Source of the DNA: Bacteroidota bacterium
GTDB taxonomy: Bacteria > Bacteroidota > Bacteroidia > Chitinophagales > Chitinophagaceae
Assembly: GCA_018268085.1 (NCBI GenBank)
Contig: JAFDXE010000001.1
Span: 1 to 64,000 of the forward strand
Direction: 5' to 3'
DNA: 64,000 bases
Every line of letters begins with the position of its first letter. The stretch's first letter is position 1. A program made the translations under genes and the position numbers. Shown here piece after piece: positions 18,650-27,835 of the stretch. The notes beneath the pieces were generated by a model. That model ran no database searches. It worked only from the letters and a program-made list of their open reading frames with translations, and had not been told where the DNA came from.

Positions 18650-21600
18650 ATGAAAAAAATTTTACTGCTCATTTTCATAGTGATTTCTTTCAGAAGTGCT
18701 CAGGCTCAATATGTTTCTATACCAGACAATGAATTCAGACAATTCCTCCAGGTTCGTTTTCCATCTGCATTTGATGTAAACGAATTGATGGATACTACAA
18801 ATCCTGTGATTGTAAATGCTGCAAGTTTAAATATTGGGGTATCAGTAATGGACTGGGATGGATTTCAATACTTCAAGAACCTGCAGTCGGTTACATTCGA
18901 TAATCTTAACTTAACTTATATTCCGGCTCTTCCAAATACATTACAGGAGTTGATCATTGGCTCTTCTGCTTCGAACCTTATTGATAATTTACCTGCTTTA
19001 CCCGGTGGACTATTAAGATTGTACTGCAGGCAAAATCATTTGACAACTTTACCTGCTTTGCCCTCAACATTGGTTTACCTTGATTTAGCATCTTCGCATT
19101 CCCTCACTGCTTTACCCACGTTGCCACCGGGCCTGCAATACCTTAATTGTGTTGATTGTAATTTTCTGACTGAATTTCCACCTCTCCCCAATAGCATTGT
19201 ACACCTGGAATGCACCAATCTATTCCTTTGGACTTCTACTGTGTTACCAACATTGCCAACCAGTTTACAGTTTCTAAACGCATCCGGTAATTTCTGGCTC
19301 ACAGCCCTTCCAGCTTTGCCGGCAAATATTGATACATTAATAATAAATGAAAATGCATTAACCTCATTACCGGTATTGCCTGCTGGTCTCAAATACTTGT
19401 CATGTAATAACAATCAACTTTCTTCATTACCGGCATTGCCTGCTACAATTGAATACATGGATATTTCTTTTAACCAGCTTACCACGATTCCTGCATTGCC
19501 GGCTGCGCTAATTAATCTGATGGCAAAGAATAATTCGCTTACGTCTTTACCGGCGTTCCCTTCCTTGCTGACAAATGTGAATGTAAATCATAATCAAATA
19601 AAATCGTTACCCCCGCTCAATACAGGATTATCAATACTTAATTGTTCATACAACCAGGTAACGGTGTTGCCTTCTATACCTTCTACAATAAGCAGTTTGG
19701 ATTGCAGCTTCAATTTGATTACAGCGATACCAGCTCTGCCCAATACGTTGACTGGTTTAACATTTTACCATAACCAGGTGAGTAATTTAACTGTTTTACC
19801 AGATAGTTTAAGAGGCTTTGAATGCGGAGAAAATCTATTAACCTCCTTACCGGCATTTCCATCCAAACTAGAATCGGTGGATTGCTCATTTAATAACATC
19901 AGTGAACTGCCTTCACTTCCTCCAACACTTTACAGGTTAGTATGTCTCGCTACGCACATTACCTGTATTCCGGTATTACCAACCGGCCTGTCAGACGATG
20001 TGACTATGACTCTTTTTTTTGATGATGCTGTTACATGCATCCCTAATTTTCCCAATGTTAATTTCAACATTTCGGTATATCATGACGATGTTACCCCTTC
20101 AGATAATTATTTCAATAATTACCCTTTATGCAGTGCCGTATACAACGTTCATCATTGTGCGGCTTTCCCATTGATTACCGGAAAGGCTTATTATGATAAT
20201 AATCTTAACGGCCTGTATGATATCAATGAACCAACACGTGCGCATGTTAAACTGCAATTATCTGATGGCAGGTGTACTTTTACAGATAACAATGGTTTTT
20301 ATAGTATCGCAACAACAGATACCGGCCACTATAGCCTGGCAGTTGTAAATCCACCAGTATATTTTACGGCTGTTCCTTCACAGGCCGATTTTTATTTTAC
20401 AAGTTTTGATACCCTGGTTGTAAAAGATTTTGGCTTCCAGCAAACAGCTACCGTAGATAGCCTGGGAATTGCTATCACCGCAATTAATTTCGCTGCAAGG
20501 CCAGGTTTTTCATTTCCTTACCAGGTGGCCTATCAAAACTCAGGAACAACTTCGTTGAACGCGGCTGTGGTATTAAATTATGATCCTTCCAGAGTAACGT
20601 ATGATTCTTCTTCCAATCCTGCGGTGATCAATACGGGTAGTAGTTTGGTATTGTCAGAGCCTGTGTTTGCCCCCGGGATGCAGAAAAATTTTACAGGTTA
20701 TTTTACGGTTCATCCATCAGCGGTTATCGGCGACTCTTTAAGAGCTGGCGCTCATATACAATCAGGGAGTATAGCTGCTAAAGATACTTCTGTAAGAGAG
20801 ATCAGTGGTTCATTCGATCCTAATGATAAATCAGCTACTCCCAAATTCACAACTACGCAGGTAGCCGGAGGCGATTATATTTATTACACCATTCGTTTCC
20901 AGAATACGGGAACAGATACCGCTTTCAACATCGTAGTAACCGATACGCTTAGCAGCAGTTTACAGGCAGCAACATTGCAGATGATTGCCACATCACATCC
21001 CTGCATCACCACCGTAAAAGGAAATACCGTTTCTTTTGAATTCATCAATATCTTATTACCGGATAGCAATGCGAATGAACTGAAAAGTCATGGTTACATC
21101 AGCTTCAGAATTAAACCGGTGAATACACTAGTTGTAAACGATATTGTTCCCAACAAAGCTTCCATCTATTTTGATTACAATAGCCCGGTGGTAACCAACC
21201 TGGCCACTACGATCATTGTAGAGCCTGTTGTAGTGCCGTTGAAACTGTTATCCTTTACCGTTAGCAGGGGAGCTGGCGCAACTGCTAATTGCTACTGGCA
21301 GACAAATGATGAAGTGAATGTGAAGAACTACGTGGTAGAGATGAGTACAGATGGCAGAACATTTATACCCGTAGCATCTGAAATTGCAAAAGGATTTGCA
21401 TACAACAATTATTCAAAAACGATATCAATACCACAAAACAATATTTTATATTTCAGGTTACAAATGAATGATGTGGATGATCGTTATTCTTACAGCAATG
21501 TGGTAATCCTGAAAGCAACGAATGATCAACATTCATTCAGCCTGTTGAATAACCCGGTGAAAGATGAATTGAGTATTGTTATAACAGATGAAAGCCTTAG

Positions 21601-21754
21601 CAACAGCACTGCAACTATTTATAACGCACAGGGATTAAAAATAAAAACATTCGTACTGAAAAATGGGGTAACCGTTGTAAATATCGCATCACTGCCTTCC
21701 GGAACCTATTACCTGGTAACTAAAAATGGAAGTTTGAAGTTTGTGAAGGGGTGA
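18650..21754 (+). CDS. T9SS-exported leucine-rich-repeat protein
   Basis: The 1034-residue product has a signal peptide (1-19) and an N-terminal cap (20-85). About seventeen LRR units of 20-21 residues follow (about 86-445), with the pattern LPALPxxLxxLxxxxN, like the LPX repeats of IpaH, SspH and YopM. Then come a short SdrD/Cna-B-like beta domain (about 505-585, GKAYYDNNLNGLYD), a DUF11-like region with the SFDPNDK motif (about 600-865), a further beta region, and a C-terminal T9SS domain (about 965-1034, NNPVKDELSI to the end). It is predicted to be exported and placed on the surface or released. LRR surfaces usually bind proteins; no enzyme domain such as an IpaH ligase is present. A broken relative lies just upstream. 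Confidence 0.85.
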   Translation: MKKILLLIFIVISFRSAQAQYVSIPDNEFRQFLQVRFPSAFDVNELMDTTNPVIVNAASLNIGVSVMDWDGFQYFKNLQSVTFDNLNLTYIPALPNTLQELIIGSSASNLIDNLPALPGGLLRLYCRQNHLTTLPALPSTLVYLDLASSHSLTALPTLPPGLQYLNCVDCNFLTEFPPLPNSIVHLECTNLFLWTSTVLPTLPTSLQFLNASGNFWLTALPALPANIDTLIINENALTSLPVLPAGLKYLSCNNNQLSSLPALPATIEYMDISFNQLTTIPALPAALINLMAKNNSLTSLPAFPSLLTNVNVNHNQIKSLPPLNTGLSILNCSYNQVTVLPSIPSTISSLDCSFNLITAIPALPNTLTGLTFYHNQVSNLTVLPDSLRGFECGENLLTSLPAFPSKLESVDCSFNNISELPSLPPTLYRLVCLATHITCIPVLPTGLSDDVTMTLFFDDAVTCIPNFPNVNFNISVYHDDVTPSDNYFNNYPLCSAVYNVHHCAAFPLITGKAYYDNNLNGLYDINEPTRAHVKLQLSDGRCTFTDNNGFYSIATTDTGHYSLAVVNPPVYFTAVPSQADFYFTSFDTLVVKDFGFQQTATVDSLGIAITAINFAARPGFSFPYQVAYQNSGTTSLNAAVVLNYDPSRVTYDSSSNPAVINTGSSLVLSEPVFAPGMQKNFTGYFTVHPSAVIGDSLRAGAHIQSGSIAAKDTSVREISGSFDPNDKSATPKFTTTQVAGGDYIYYTIRFQNTGTDTAFNIVVTDTLSSSLQAATLQMIATSHPCITTVKGNTVSFEFINILLPDSNANELKSHGYISFRIKPVNTLVVNDIVPNKASIYFDYNSPVVTNLATTIIVEPVVVPLKLLSFTVSRGAGATANCYWQTNDEVNVKNYVVEMSTDGRTFIPVASEIAKGFAYNNYSKTISIPQNNILYFRLQMNDVDDRYSYSNVVILKATNDQHSFSLLNNPVKDELSIVITDESLSNSTATIYNAQGLKIKTFVLKNGVTVVNIASLPSGTYYLVTKNGSLKFVKG

Positions 21755-21790
21755 GTGATGAGCGATGAGCGATGAGCTATGAGCTATGAG
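21755..21790 (+). repeat. Short tandem repeat, 7-bp unit
   Basis: Five copies of a heptamer (GTGATGA, GCGATGA twice, GCTATGA twice) follow the stop codon of the LRR protein directly. The array could vary in copy number by slippage, but it lies outside both genes. Its role is unknown. Confidence 0.7.
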
Positions 21791-21968
21791 GGGACAGCTT
21801 TTGATTTCTATTCATTCACGGGAAATTTAGGCGACATTTTTATTTGTCTTTCGCTATTAAAAGATTGCTTGCTACAACCTTCATTCACAATCACCGGCAT
21901 GCCTGAAAGATGATATTAAAATACCATATATTCGTTGGTATATTATTCATCTCCCTAAACCATCCCGT

Positions 21969-24779
21969 ATGAAGCAAGTAAAAAATTACGCCTGGCTGTT
22001 GTTGCTGTTTGCATTTTCAACCCTTACAGCTCAGCCACCTTCACTAAAAGATCTTATTCCTTTAAACGCAAAAGTGAAAACCGGTCAACTGCCCAATGGC
22101 CTGCGCTACTTCATCCTGCAAAATAAAAAACCTGAAAATAAAGTAGAATTAAGACTAGCCGTTAATGCAGGTTCCATACAGGAGAACGACGACCAGCAGG
22201 GCCTTGCTCATTTCATGGAACACATGAATTTTAACGGGCTGAAACATTTTCCGCACAATGATATTGTTCACTACCTGCAAAGCGTAGGGGTAAAATTCGG
22301 AGCCGACCTCAATGCCTATACAAGTTTTGAAGAAACCGTTTATATGCTGCCCATCCCAACTACCGATAAATCAGTGGTAGAAAAAGGTTTTACCATTCTT
22401 GCCGACTGGAGCCAGGATGCCTTACTCGATAATGATGAAATTGACAAAGAGCGTGGCGTTGTATTGGAGGAAAGCAGGCTGGGTAAAGGCGCCGACGACA
22501 GGATGATGAAAAAATATCTTCCTGAATTATTGAACGGTTCTATCTATGCAAAACGACTGCCCATTGGTAAAGATGAGATACTTCAGCATTTTAAATATGA
22601 AGTGGTGAAGAAGTTTCATCACGACTGGTATCGTCCCAACAACGAAGCAGTAGTTGTTGTGGGAGATATAGATCCCGACGAAGCGGAGAGGTTAATCAAA
22701 GAAAAATTCAGTGGATTTAAAAATCCTAAACCTGAAGTTCCCAGGGGCGGAATTGTTGATATGCCCAACAGAACACAGAATAAGGCAATGGTAGTTACAG
22801 ATAAAGAAGCCAATTTTACTTTCATACAGATCAATGGAAATAATGTAAAAGCTACTGTTGAAAAAACAGTTGCGGATTACAGGGAAAGCATGGTAAAAAA
22901 TATTTTCGACCAGATGCTGGGTGAACGTTTCAACGCATTGAAAGACGGAGCCAATCCACCATTCATATTTGGTACCGGAAGTTTCGGCGGCGGATGGGTG
23001 CGTGGCTGGGAATCGTATGGCGTGGTAGCTATTTGCGGCACAAAGCAGGTGAAAGATGCTGTTAAAGCAATAGTTTCTGAATCCATGAAAGCAAAGAAAT
23101 TCGGTTTCACCAATGATGAGCTGGAAAGAGCCAAAGCTGCTATGTTGTCGCAATACGAAAGTATGGCTGCAGAGAAAGACAAAACTGAATCTTCAGAACT
23201 GGTAGCAGAACTGGTGCGTCATTTTCTAACGCAGGAATGTGCGCCCGGTATTGAGTGGGAGTACAATACCGTGAAAAGCCAGTTGCCCGGCATTACTTTA
23301 AAAGAAGTGAATGAAGTGGCAAAGAAGATCGACATCGATGAACATTTTTTTGCATTGATTACAGCGAAAGATGATCCTGCTCTTCCTACAGATGCGGCAC
23401 TCCTGCAACTGGTGAATAATTCCATTCAATCGCCGATAGAAGCACACACAGAAAAACAAATTGCATCCAGTTTATTAAAAACCGTACCGGTAGCCGGAAA
23501 AATTGTAAAAGAAGAAAGTAATTCAAAGATCGGAACTAGTACGTACACATTGAATAACGGTGCCGTAGTAACGATAAAACCTACAGATTTTAAAAATGAT
23601 GAAGTACTGTTGTCATCATTCCGGTTTGGCGGCTCCAGCCTGTATGAAGGAACAGATTTCCAGAGTGGAAAACTTGCGAACAGGGTAGTGGATGAAATGG
23701 GCTATGGAGATTTCAGCAAAACGGATCTTGAAAAATATTTATCCGGCAAAAAAGCAACTGTACAAACGAATTTTGATGACTATACAGAAAATCTTTCAGG
23801 CAGCAGCAGCGTAAAAGATATTGAAACTATGTTCCAGTTGATCTATCTTAAATGTACTGCACCCCGGAAAGATGAAACAGCATTGCGTTCCTATATCAGC
23901 AGGCAAAAGCAGCAATTTGAAATGCTGATGCAAAGTCCTGAATTTGCTTTTACCGAAAATACAATAGTTGATATGAACCAACATCATCCCCGTGCTCATA
24001 TCTTACCCTCTTCCGAAGAACTTGATGCCATTGATATTGATCATTCATTAAGCTATTATCAACAGCGGATGGGAAATGTGAACGGTATGCACTTCTATAT
24101 TACAGGCAATATCAAACCTGAAGAAATAAAACCATTGATAGAAAAATACATTGGCAGTTTACCGGGCGGACCTATCAATACAAATTTTAAAGACCTGAAG
24201 ATTATTCCAAAGCCTGGTATCAACCGGTTCACTTTTAATAAAGGGAAAGAAAAGAAAGCATTGATCAATCATTATATTTTCAATACAATTCCATATAATA
24301 TTGATGAAGCATTTTATCTCAACATACTAAATGAAGTGATCAACAATAAAATAACCGATACCATTCGTGAAGCCATGAGTGCGATTTATGGTGGTGGTAT
24401 CAATGGAAGCCCGGTAAGAATTCCACGTGAACAATATATGCTGGTATCACGCCTGCCTTGCGGACCTGAAAACGTTGATAAAGTTGATAAAGCATTCTGG
24501 TCGATCATTGAATCAGTAAAAGCAGATGGCGGCATCACCGAAGCCGATATTTCCAAAGCAAGAAAACCACTGATAGAAAAAAATAAAACGAGGGTAAAAA
24601 CAAATCAATACTGGAATTCCCTTTTATTGGATGCTGATAAGAATGGTTATTCTGCAGAAAGAGTGCTTACTTATGAAGACAGGATCAACGCCATTACGCC
24701 TGAAAAATTGAAAGCGATCGCCCTTAAATTTTATAACAGCCCGAATATCTATACAGCCGTGTTACTTCCTGAAGAATAA
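21969..24779 (+). CDS. M16 family zinc metallopeptidase (PqqL-like)
   Basis: The 936-residue protein has a signal peptide (1-21) and the inverted zinc motif HFMEH at residues 81-85. The downstream zinc-binding glutamate is probably E161 in DKERGVVLEE, at the spacing expected for the M16 family. The length fits the two-half layout: an active N-terminal M16 half and an inactive C-terminal half lacking the motif. It is probably periplasmic and cuts peptides or small proteins; related enzymes include PqqL and pitrilysin. Substrate and partner are unknown. It stands alone, 214 bp after the LRR gene, and converges on the histidine kinase gene across a shared terminator. Confidence 0.9.
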   Translation: MKQVKNYAWLLLLFAFSTLTAQPPSLKDLIPLNAKVKTGQLPNGLRYFILQNKKPENKVELRLAVNAGSIQENDDQQGLAHFMEHMNFNGLKHFPHNDIVHYLQSVGVKFGADLNAYTSFEETVYMLPIPTTDKSVVEKGFTILADWSQDALLDNDEIDKERGVVLEESRLGKGADDRMMKKYLPELLNGSIYAKRLPIGKDEILQHFKYEVVKKFHHDWYRPNNEAVVVVGDIDPDEAERLIKEKFSGFKNPKPEVPRGGIVDMPNRTQNKAMVVTDKEANFTFIQINGNNVKATVEKTVADYRESMVKNIFDQMLGERFNALKDGANPPFIFGTGSFGGGWVRGWESYGVVAICGTKQVKDAVKAIVSESMKAKKFGFTNDELERAKAAMLSQYESMAAEKDKTESSELVAELVRHFLTQECAPGIEWEYNTVKSQLPGITLKEVNEVAKKIDIDEHFFALITAKDDPALPTDAALLQLVNNSIQSPIEAHTEKQIASSLLKTVPVAGKIVKEESNSKIGTSTYTLNNGAVVTIKPTDFKNDEVLLSSFRFGGSSLYEGTDFQSGKLANRVVDEMGYGDFSKTDLEKYLSGKKATVQTNFDDYTENLSGSSSVKDIETMFQLIYLKCTAPRKDETALRSYISRQKQQFEMLMQSPEFAFTENTIVDMNQHHPRAHILPSSEELDAIDIDHSLSYYQQRMGNVNGMHFYITGNIKPEEIKPLIEKYIGSLPGGPINTNFKDLKIIPKPGINRFTFNKGKEKKALINHYIFNTIPYNIDEAFYLNILNEVINNKITDTIREAMSAIYGGGINGSPVRIPREQYMLVSRLPCGPENVDKVDKAFWSIIESVKADGGITEADISKARKPLIEKNKTRVKTNQYWNSLLLDADKNGYSAERVLTYEDRINAITPEKLKAIALKFYNSPNIYTAVLLPEE

Positions 24780-24801
24780 TGCTCAGCAAATTGAATTAAC
24801 T

Positions 24802-24836
24802 AAAAAGCTTTCCGCAAATAAACGGAAAGCTTTTTT
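24802..24836. terminator. Bidirectional intrinsic terminator
   Basis: AAAAAGCTTTCCG pairs with CGGAAAGCTTTTT across an eight-base loop, with A and T runs on the two sides. It lies between the convergent M16 peptidase and histidine kinase genes and can serve both. Confidence 0.9.
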
Positions 24837-24850
24837 TATGTTTTATCCAA

Positions 24851-26188
24851 TTAAGGAAACTGCATCACAAATACCGTTCCCTGGCCTTCCACGCTCTGCA
24901 CCTGTAAGGTTCCCTTGTGCAGCATTACAATTTGTTTACAAAGACTTAAACCAATGCCACTGTTATTTTTCTTGGTGCTGAAAAACGGGATGAAAATTTT
25001 CTCTACAATTTCTTCCGACATGCCCTGGCCATTATCTGCTACTTTTAAAACAATTTTCTTATCCAGCGTTTGATCTGCCGATAATATTATTTTAGGATGT
25101 TGCCTTTCCTTAACAGCTTCCAATGCATTTACAATTAAGTTGATGAAAACCTGTTCCAGCAAATTTGTATCTGCCTGCATTTGAATATCAGGGTTCTTTA
25201 AAATGATTTCCAGTTCAATGCCTTTTTGTTCGCAGGTAGGCTGCATCAGCGAATGAAGCGTGGCAAACAATTCCCTCACATAAATTTTCTTCAGGCTAAG
25301 CGTTGTAATTTTATTGAGGTTCCTGTAGGTTTCCGCAAATTTCAATAAGCCTTCGCTTCTTCTTTTAATGGTATTGATGCCGAGTTCCAAATCTTCCACG
25401 GCATCATCCTGTAACTGAGCACTGGCAGCCTGCAACCTGTTCTTTAACGTATCTGCTAACGAAGAAATAGGCGCAATAGAATTCATGATCTCGTGAGTCA
25501 TCACACTCAGTAATTTCTGCCATGCTTTTGATTCGGTTTCATCCAACGCTTCATTTACATTCTGAAAAGCAATAAGCTTATACTTTTTATCACCTGTTTG
25601 AAATGCCGTTGCCGATACCAGTGCCTTAAATGAACTTTTCTCCAGGTGAATGGTTACTACTTTGGCTTCGCCTGGCCGTATCGCAGCCACCTGCTCAAAT
25701 AATACCCGGTCTCTTTTTTCGAGTGAGTGAATTGTTTTAAGATAGGGGACCTCCATCATTTTCTTCAGCGTTTCATTCATCCATACCACTTCTCCCGTTT
25801 CCAATTCGTAAGAAAGAATTCCTGTATCTACCAACTCCAATATCTTTTGTAAATACTGGTACTGTGTTTCCCGTTCTTTACTGATCACTTTAAAAGTAGA
25901 GTTGATCTCATTGAATCCCTGGCGCAATGGTTGTATATCGGCTGGTGCGTGTTTTACATCAAAATAACGGGAGAAGTCACGGTAATGCACAGCCTCCACA
26001 AACTGGTTTAATTCATCCTGCGTTTTTTTCTGAAATTTAAAAAAATCATAGAGCAGGTAAGCCAGTACAGGCGCTACTAATGCCAGTGGCAACCAGTATT
26101 GCTTCATTAAAAAAAATGCAGCTACGGATAAAACGATAAACATCAGCAGCGTTCTGAAAACAATCCTGCTATAAGCATTTTTGAACAT
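24851..26188 (-). CDS. Sensor histidine kinase of the NtrY type
   Basis: The 445-residue membrane kinase has two hydrophobic segments at about 10-28 and 31-50 with almost no periplasmic loop. A linker and a PAS-like region follow (about 105-215). The dimerisation domain carries H232 in LLSVMTHEIMNSIAP. The catalytic domain has the N box (FINLIVNALEAV), the G1 box (VADNGQGM), an F box (FIPFFSTKK) and the G2 box (GIGLSLCKQI). With so little periplasmic sequence it probably senses an intramembrane or cytoplasmic cue. It lies 65 bp behind the sigma-54 activator on the same strand and is almost certainly its partner. The pair is divergent from the ABC export locus and probably controls it. Confidence 0.9.
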   Translation of the reverse strand: MFKNAYSRIVFRTLLMFIVLSVAAFFLMKQYWLPLALVAPVLAYLLYDFFKFQKKTQDELNQFVEAVHYRDFSRYFDVKHAPADIQPLRQGFNEINSTFKVISKERETQYQYLQKILELVDTGILSYELETGEVVWMNETLKKMMEVPYLKTIHSLEKRDRVLFEQVAAIRPGEAKVVTIHLEKSSFKALVSATAFQTGDKKYKLIAFQNVNEALDETESKAWQKLLSVMTHEIMNSIAPISSLADTLKNRLQAASAQLQDDAVEDLELGINTIKRRSEGLLKFAETYRNLNKITTLSLKKIYVRELFATLHSLMQPTCEQKGIELEIILKNPDIQMQADTNLLEQVFINLIVNALEAVKERQHPKIILSADQTLDKKIVLKVADNGQGMSEEIVEKIFIPFFSTKKNNSGIGLSLCKQIVMLHKGTLQVQSVEGQGTVFVMQFP

Positions 26189-26253
26189 GAAATATTATTG
26201 ATTAGAATGTATATTAAAAACTGTGTTCGTTTACTACTAAAAACTGATCCCCG

Positions 26254-27606
26254 TTAAATATCATACTTGCTCAAACGCCTGTACAATGCCGTTCTTGTAA
26301 TACCCAGTTCTTTGGCTGCTTTGGAAATATTTCCGTTATTCTTTTCTATCACTTTTAAAATGATGTTCTTCTCAACAGCACTAAGATTCGATTGATCGGC
26401 AATGGTTTCCACAGGTGCAGTTTCAATGGGAGAAAACAGGATATCGCTGGCCGTTAGTGTAGATTCCTCCGCCATGATCACCGCCCGCTCAATGGCATGC
26501 TGCAATTCCCGTACGTTTCCAGGGTAAGTATATCCTAACAACTTTTCTTTGGCAGTTTTATCAAAATCAACAGCAGGCTTAAAATATTTTGCGCTGTAAA
26601 TTTTACCGAAATGTTTTGCCAGCAATAAAATATCGTTGCCCCGTTTTCGCAGTGGAGGTACAACAATTTCTACAGTATTGATACGGTAAATAAGATCTTT
26701 CCGGAAGCGATTTTCATTTGACAAATCGGTGATACTGCAATTGGTTGCGCAGATTAAACGGATATCTACCGGTTTTGATTCATTAGATCCCAGCCGTATT
26801 ACCTGCCTGTTTTGCAGCACACTTAATAATTTGGCCTGCTGGTGCAAGGCAATATTCCCGATCTCGTCTAAAAATAAGGTGCCGGTATGTGCGGCTTCAA
26901 ACCTTCCTTCCCGGTCTTCCCTTGCATCTGTAAATGCGCCTTTCTTATGACCAAACAATTCGCTTTCGAATAAAGATTCGGTGAGTGCGCCCACATCTAC
27001 TTTAATAAATGGTTTGGTAGAGCGATAGGAAAAATGATGAATCGCTTTTGCAATGAGTTCCTTACCGGTACCATTTTCGCCCAATATCAGAATATTCGCA
27101 TCGGTAGGCGCTATTTTCTGAACCTTGTAAAAAATTTCCTGCATAACTTCAGAATCTCCCAACAATTCACTTTCAAATATGCTGGCGTTGTTTTGAATGC
27201 CGGGTGTGCCTTTACTGTCTTTTCGTTTTACCGCTTCTTTAATGGTTGACAACAGCTTTTCATTGTGCCAGGGCTTAACGATAAAATCAAATGCGCCTTC
27301 TTTCAACGAACGTATGGCCAGGTCAATATCGCCATAAGCAGTAATCATGATAACGGAAGCGGTTGACCGAAACTCACGGATCTTTTTTAACCAGAAAATT
27401 CCCTCATTGCCGGTATTGATGGAACTGTTGTAGTTCATATCCAGCAATATCACATCAAATTCCTGCTTCGATAATATCGACCGGATATTCTCAGGATTCT
27501 TTTCCGTTACAATTTCCTTTACTTCGGGTTTGAGCAACAGTCGTACTGCGGTTAGTACATCAATATCATCATCAATTACCAGGATGGAAGCGTTCTTTAG
27601 CGACAT
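26254..27606 (-). CDS. NtrC-family sigma-54-dependent response regulator
   Basis: The 450-residue activator has a receiver domain (about 7-125, acidic DDD at 12-14, phospho-acceptor D56, K111). The AAA+ domain has Walker A GENGTGKE at 176-183, the sigma-54 contact loop GAFTDA at 223-228, and Walker B TLFLDEIG at 243-250. A C-terminal Fis-type helix-turn-helix follows (NISKAAKELGITRTALYRRL). GAFTDA replaces the classical GAFTGA, which to my knowledge is frequent in Bacteroidota. It should activate sigma-54 promoters when phosphorylated by the kinase encoded next to it. The 229-bp gap to the divergent adaptor gene carries candidate binding sites and a sigma-54-like element, so the export locus is its likely target. 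Confidence 0.92.
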   Translation of the reverse strand: MSLKNASILVIDDDIDVLTAVRLLLKPEVKEIVTEKNPENIRSILSKQEFDVILLDMNYNSSINTGNEGIFWLKKIREFRSTASVIMITAYGDIDLAIRSLKEGAFDFIVKPWHNEKLLSTIKEAVKRKDSKGTPGIQNNASIFESELLGDSEVMQEIFYKVQKIAPTDANILILGENGTGKELIAKAIHHFSYRSTKPFIKVDVGALTESLFESELFGHKKGAFTDAREDREGRFEAAHTGTLFLDEIGNIALHQQAKLLSVLQNRQVIRLGSNESKPVDIRLICATNCSITDLSNENRFRKDLIYRINTVEIVVPPLRKRGNDILLLAKHFGKIYSAKYFKPAVDFDKTAKEKLLGYTYPGNVRELQHAIERAVIMAEESTLTASDILFSPIETAPVETIADQSNLSAVEKNIILKVIEKNNGNISKAAKELGITRTALYRRLSKYDI

Positions 27607-27691
27607 GTATAAAATTTAAGTGGCCTTCACAAAACTAATGATATGCCACCAATATAATCTTCTGAAAATGAATGGATGAACTTTGCTGCCC

Positions 27692-27749
27692 CGGACAAGT
27701 TGTATCAAAACCGAACAGTTTTTGTCCGCAGGCGAACAGTTCTGTACAG
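27692..27749 (+). promoter_or_regulatory. Candidate activator-binding region of the export locus
   Basis: Two direct copies of CGAACAGTT (27712-27720 and 27733-27741) lie exactly 21 bp apart, two helical turns. They are interleaved with an inverted pair CGGACAA and TTGTCCG (27692-27698 and 27722-27728). A perfect palindrome CTGTACAG ends the block at 27742-27749. The block lies about 50-100 bp upstream of a sigma-54-like element, a usual position for NtrC-type enhancer sites. A similar 21-bp-spaced pair lies at 39928-39954. Binding by the adjacent regulator is inference. Confidence 0.45.
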
Positions 27750-27791
27750 CCTGAAATTCTTAAATCATTGAAAACCACTGAATAAATGTTT

Positions 27792-27806
27792 TGGCACCGT
27801 ATTGCA
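27792..27806 (+). promoter_or_regulatory. Sigma-54-like promoter element with short spacing
   Basis: TTGGCAC and TTGCA match the -24 and -12 consensus words base for base. However, the GG and GC pairs are nine bases apart instead of the required ten, which usually abolishes sigma-54 binding. It lies 30 bp before the GTG start of the adaptor gene and next to a sigma-54 activator gene, which makes the match hard to ignore. Confidence 0.35.
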
Positions 27807-27835
27807 ATATTCCCTGTCAGCAAAAAAAATAATCT

